Of a stretch of DNA of 6,277 nt, positions 5,750 to 6,277 are shown in pieces; positions within the stretch are counted from its first letter, which is position 1, and every line of letters starts with the position of its first letter. This DNA comes from Synechococcus sp. MED650. GTDB taxonomy: Bacteria > Cyanobacteriota > Cyanobacteriia > PCC-6307 > Cyanobiaceae. The translations under genes were made by a program, and so were the position numbers. Under the pieces are notes generated by a model that ran no database searches, was not told where the DNA came from, and saw nothing but the letters and a program-made list of their open reading frames with translations. The stretch is taken from assembly GCA_002691345.1 (NCBI GenBank), contig NZHI01000009.1, positions 3,223-9,499 on the forward strand, given 5' to 3'.

Positions 5750-6175
5750 ATGCACGCCGCGCTGACCCGTCTAGGCCGACAGCTCACAAGCCTCACCCTG
5801 TCGCTCTGCCTCGGACTCACTCTTCTGCTCACCGCCTGTGGTGACAGCACCACCTCGCTGCTTTCCGGGGATTACGTCGAAGACACCGTGGCTGTGGTCC
5901 ACATGCTTCAGAACACGCTGGCTCTGCCTTCCGACTCGGAGGGTCTGCAGGACTCCGAGCATGAAGCCCACGATCTCATCAATGACTACATGTCCCGGTA
6001 CCGTCCCAGGCCTCAGGTGAACGGATTGAGCTCATTCACAACCATGCAGACAGCGCTCAATTCCCTGCAGGGTCACTACAACACGTATACCAATCGTCCG
6101 GTGCCGGATGCTCTCAAAACTCGCGTTGAAAAAGAGCTCAGCAAGGCTGAAAAGGCGGCTCTTCGCGGAACCTGA
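5750..6175 (+). CDS. psb27: Photosystem II assembly lipoprotein Psb27
   Basis: Psb27 binds CP43 on the lumenal side of immature photosystem II, holding off assembly of the oxygen-evolving cluster until repair or biogenesis is complete. The chosen ATG (5750) gives 141 residues, in line with the family. Residues 1-30 are a lipoprotein signal: a short basic region (TRLGRQ), a hydrophobic core (LTLSLCLGLTLLL) and the lipobox L27-T28-A29-C30, so C30 becomes the lipidated N-terminus of a mature protein of about 112 residues. The mature part is helical and matches the four-helix bundle, with YVEDTVAVVHMLQNTLAL, HDLINDYMSRYRP, TMQTALNSLQGHYNTYTNRP and a C-terminal helix ending in KAEKAAL. An in-frame extension to 5633 would overlap proS by 85 bp and destroy the signal peptide, so it is rejected. 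It follows proS by 32 nt with no terminator between, so co-transcription is likely. Confidence 0.95.
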   Translation: MHAALTRLGRQLTSLTLSLCLGLTLLLTACGDSTTSLLSGDYVEDTVAVVHMLQNTLALPSDSEGLQDSEHEAHDLINDYMSRYRPRPQVNGLSSFTTMQTALNSLQGHYNTYTNRPVPDALKTRVEKELSKAEKAALRGT

Positions 6176-6217
6176 CACAACGCCCAGCCTGACGCTGTCA
6201 AATAGTTCTAAGCATCT

Positions 6218-6247
6218 TTGACCTTAGGCACGCAAGTCTGAGATAAT
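6218..6247 (+). promoter_or_regulatory. Sigma-70-type promoter facing the right edge
   Basis: TTGACC (6218-6223) matches the -35 box at five of six positions, and GATAAT (6242-6247) matches the -10 box at five of six, with an 18-nt spacer. Transcription would begin near 6253-6255. A GTG at 6256 opens a frame to the window end but could be chance. The promoter probably serves the next gene, which in picocyanobacteria I recall as purA (not visible here), or a small RNA. Confidence 0.55.
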
Positions 6248-6277
6248 CACGGATTGTGCAGAACCGCGGCTTCGGGC

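Noticed and set aside
6173..6200. TGACA/TGTCA hairpin after psb27 as a terminator
   Set aside because: Only 5 bp with an 18-nt loop and no T-tract; too weak to call.

Overview
The window looks like chromosomal core sequence from a marine picocyanobacterium, most likely Synechococcus or a high-GC relative (Cyanobium, MIT9313-like Prochlorococcus). The evidence is a cyanobacterial prolyl-tRNA synthetase with the N-terminus I associate with marine Synechococcus, the photosystem II assembly lipoprotein Psb27 directly downstream, and a nearby set of inorganic pyrophosphatase, [2Fe-2S] ferredoxin and ArsC/Spx-fold protein. From memory, unverified, the order lepB / arsC-like / ppa / 'resolvase' / proS / psb27 is conserved in this group. 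I see no transposase, integrase, tRNA, rRNA, CRISPR array or long repeat.

Layout. (i) 1-140, minus: the start of a gene running off the left edge, probably signal peptidase I. (ii) 219-1724, plus: a 501-residue membrane protein of unknown function with a region resembling the S2-S4 part of a voltage-sensor fold. Its 3' end overlaps the next gene tail-to-tail by 38 bp. (iii) 3188-1687, minus: a probable transcription unit of a small one-helix membrane ORF, ppa, a CX5CX2C ferredoxin and a CXXC ArsC/Spx-like protein. (iv) 3310-3774, minus: a conserved helix-turn-helix protein often labelled 'resolvase'. (v) 3775-3920: a divergent spacer with a hairpin plus T-tract just upstream of proS. It also contains part of a hydrophobic minus-strand frame that lacks a normal start in its N-terminal half. 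(vi) 3921-6175, plus: proS and psb27, 32 nt apart and probably co-transcribed. (vii) 6176-6277: the psb27 3' flank and a good sigma-70-type promoter pointing off the right edge.

Functionally this is mostly housekeeping: proline charging of tRNA, pyrophosphate removal, PSII repair and protein export. The ferredoxin and CXXC protein, 7 nt apart, suggest a small redox module. I find no convincing new multi-gene system. The points most worth checking are the hairpin/T-tract leader of proS, the Asp-to-Ser change in the metal-binding signature of the pyrophosphatase, the small membrane ORF overlapping ppa, the pore-less voltage-sensor-like protein, and the start-less hydrophobic frame upstream of the HTH gene. 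No stretch longer than 300 bases lacks a gene.
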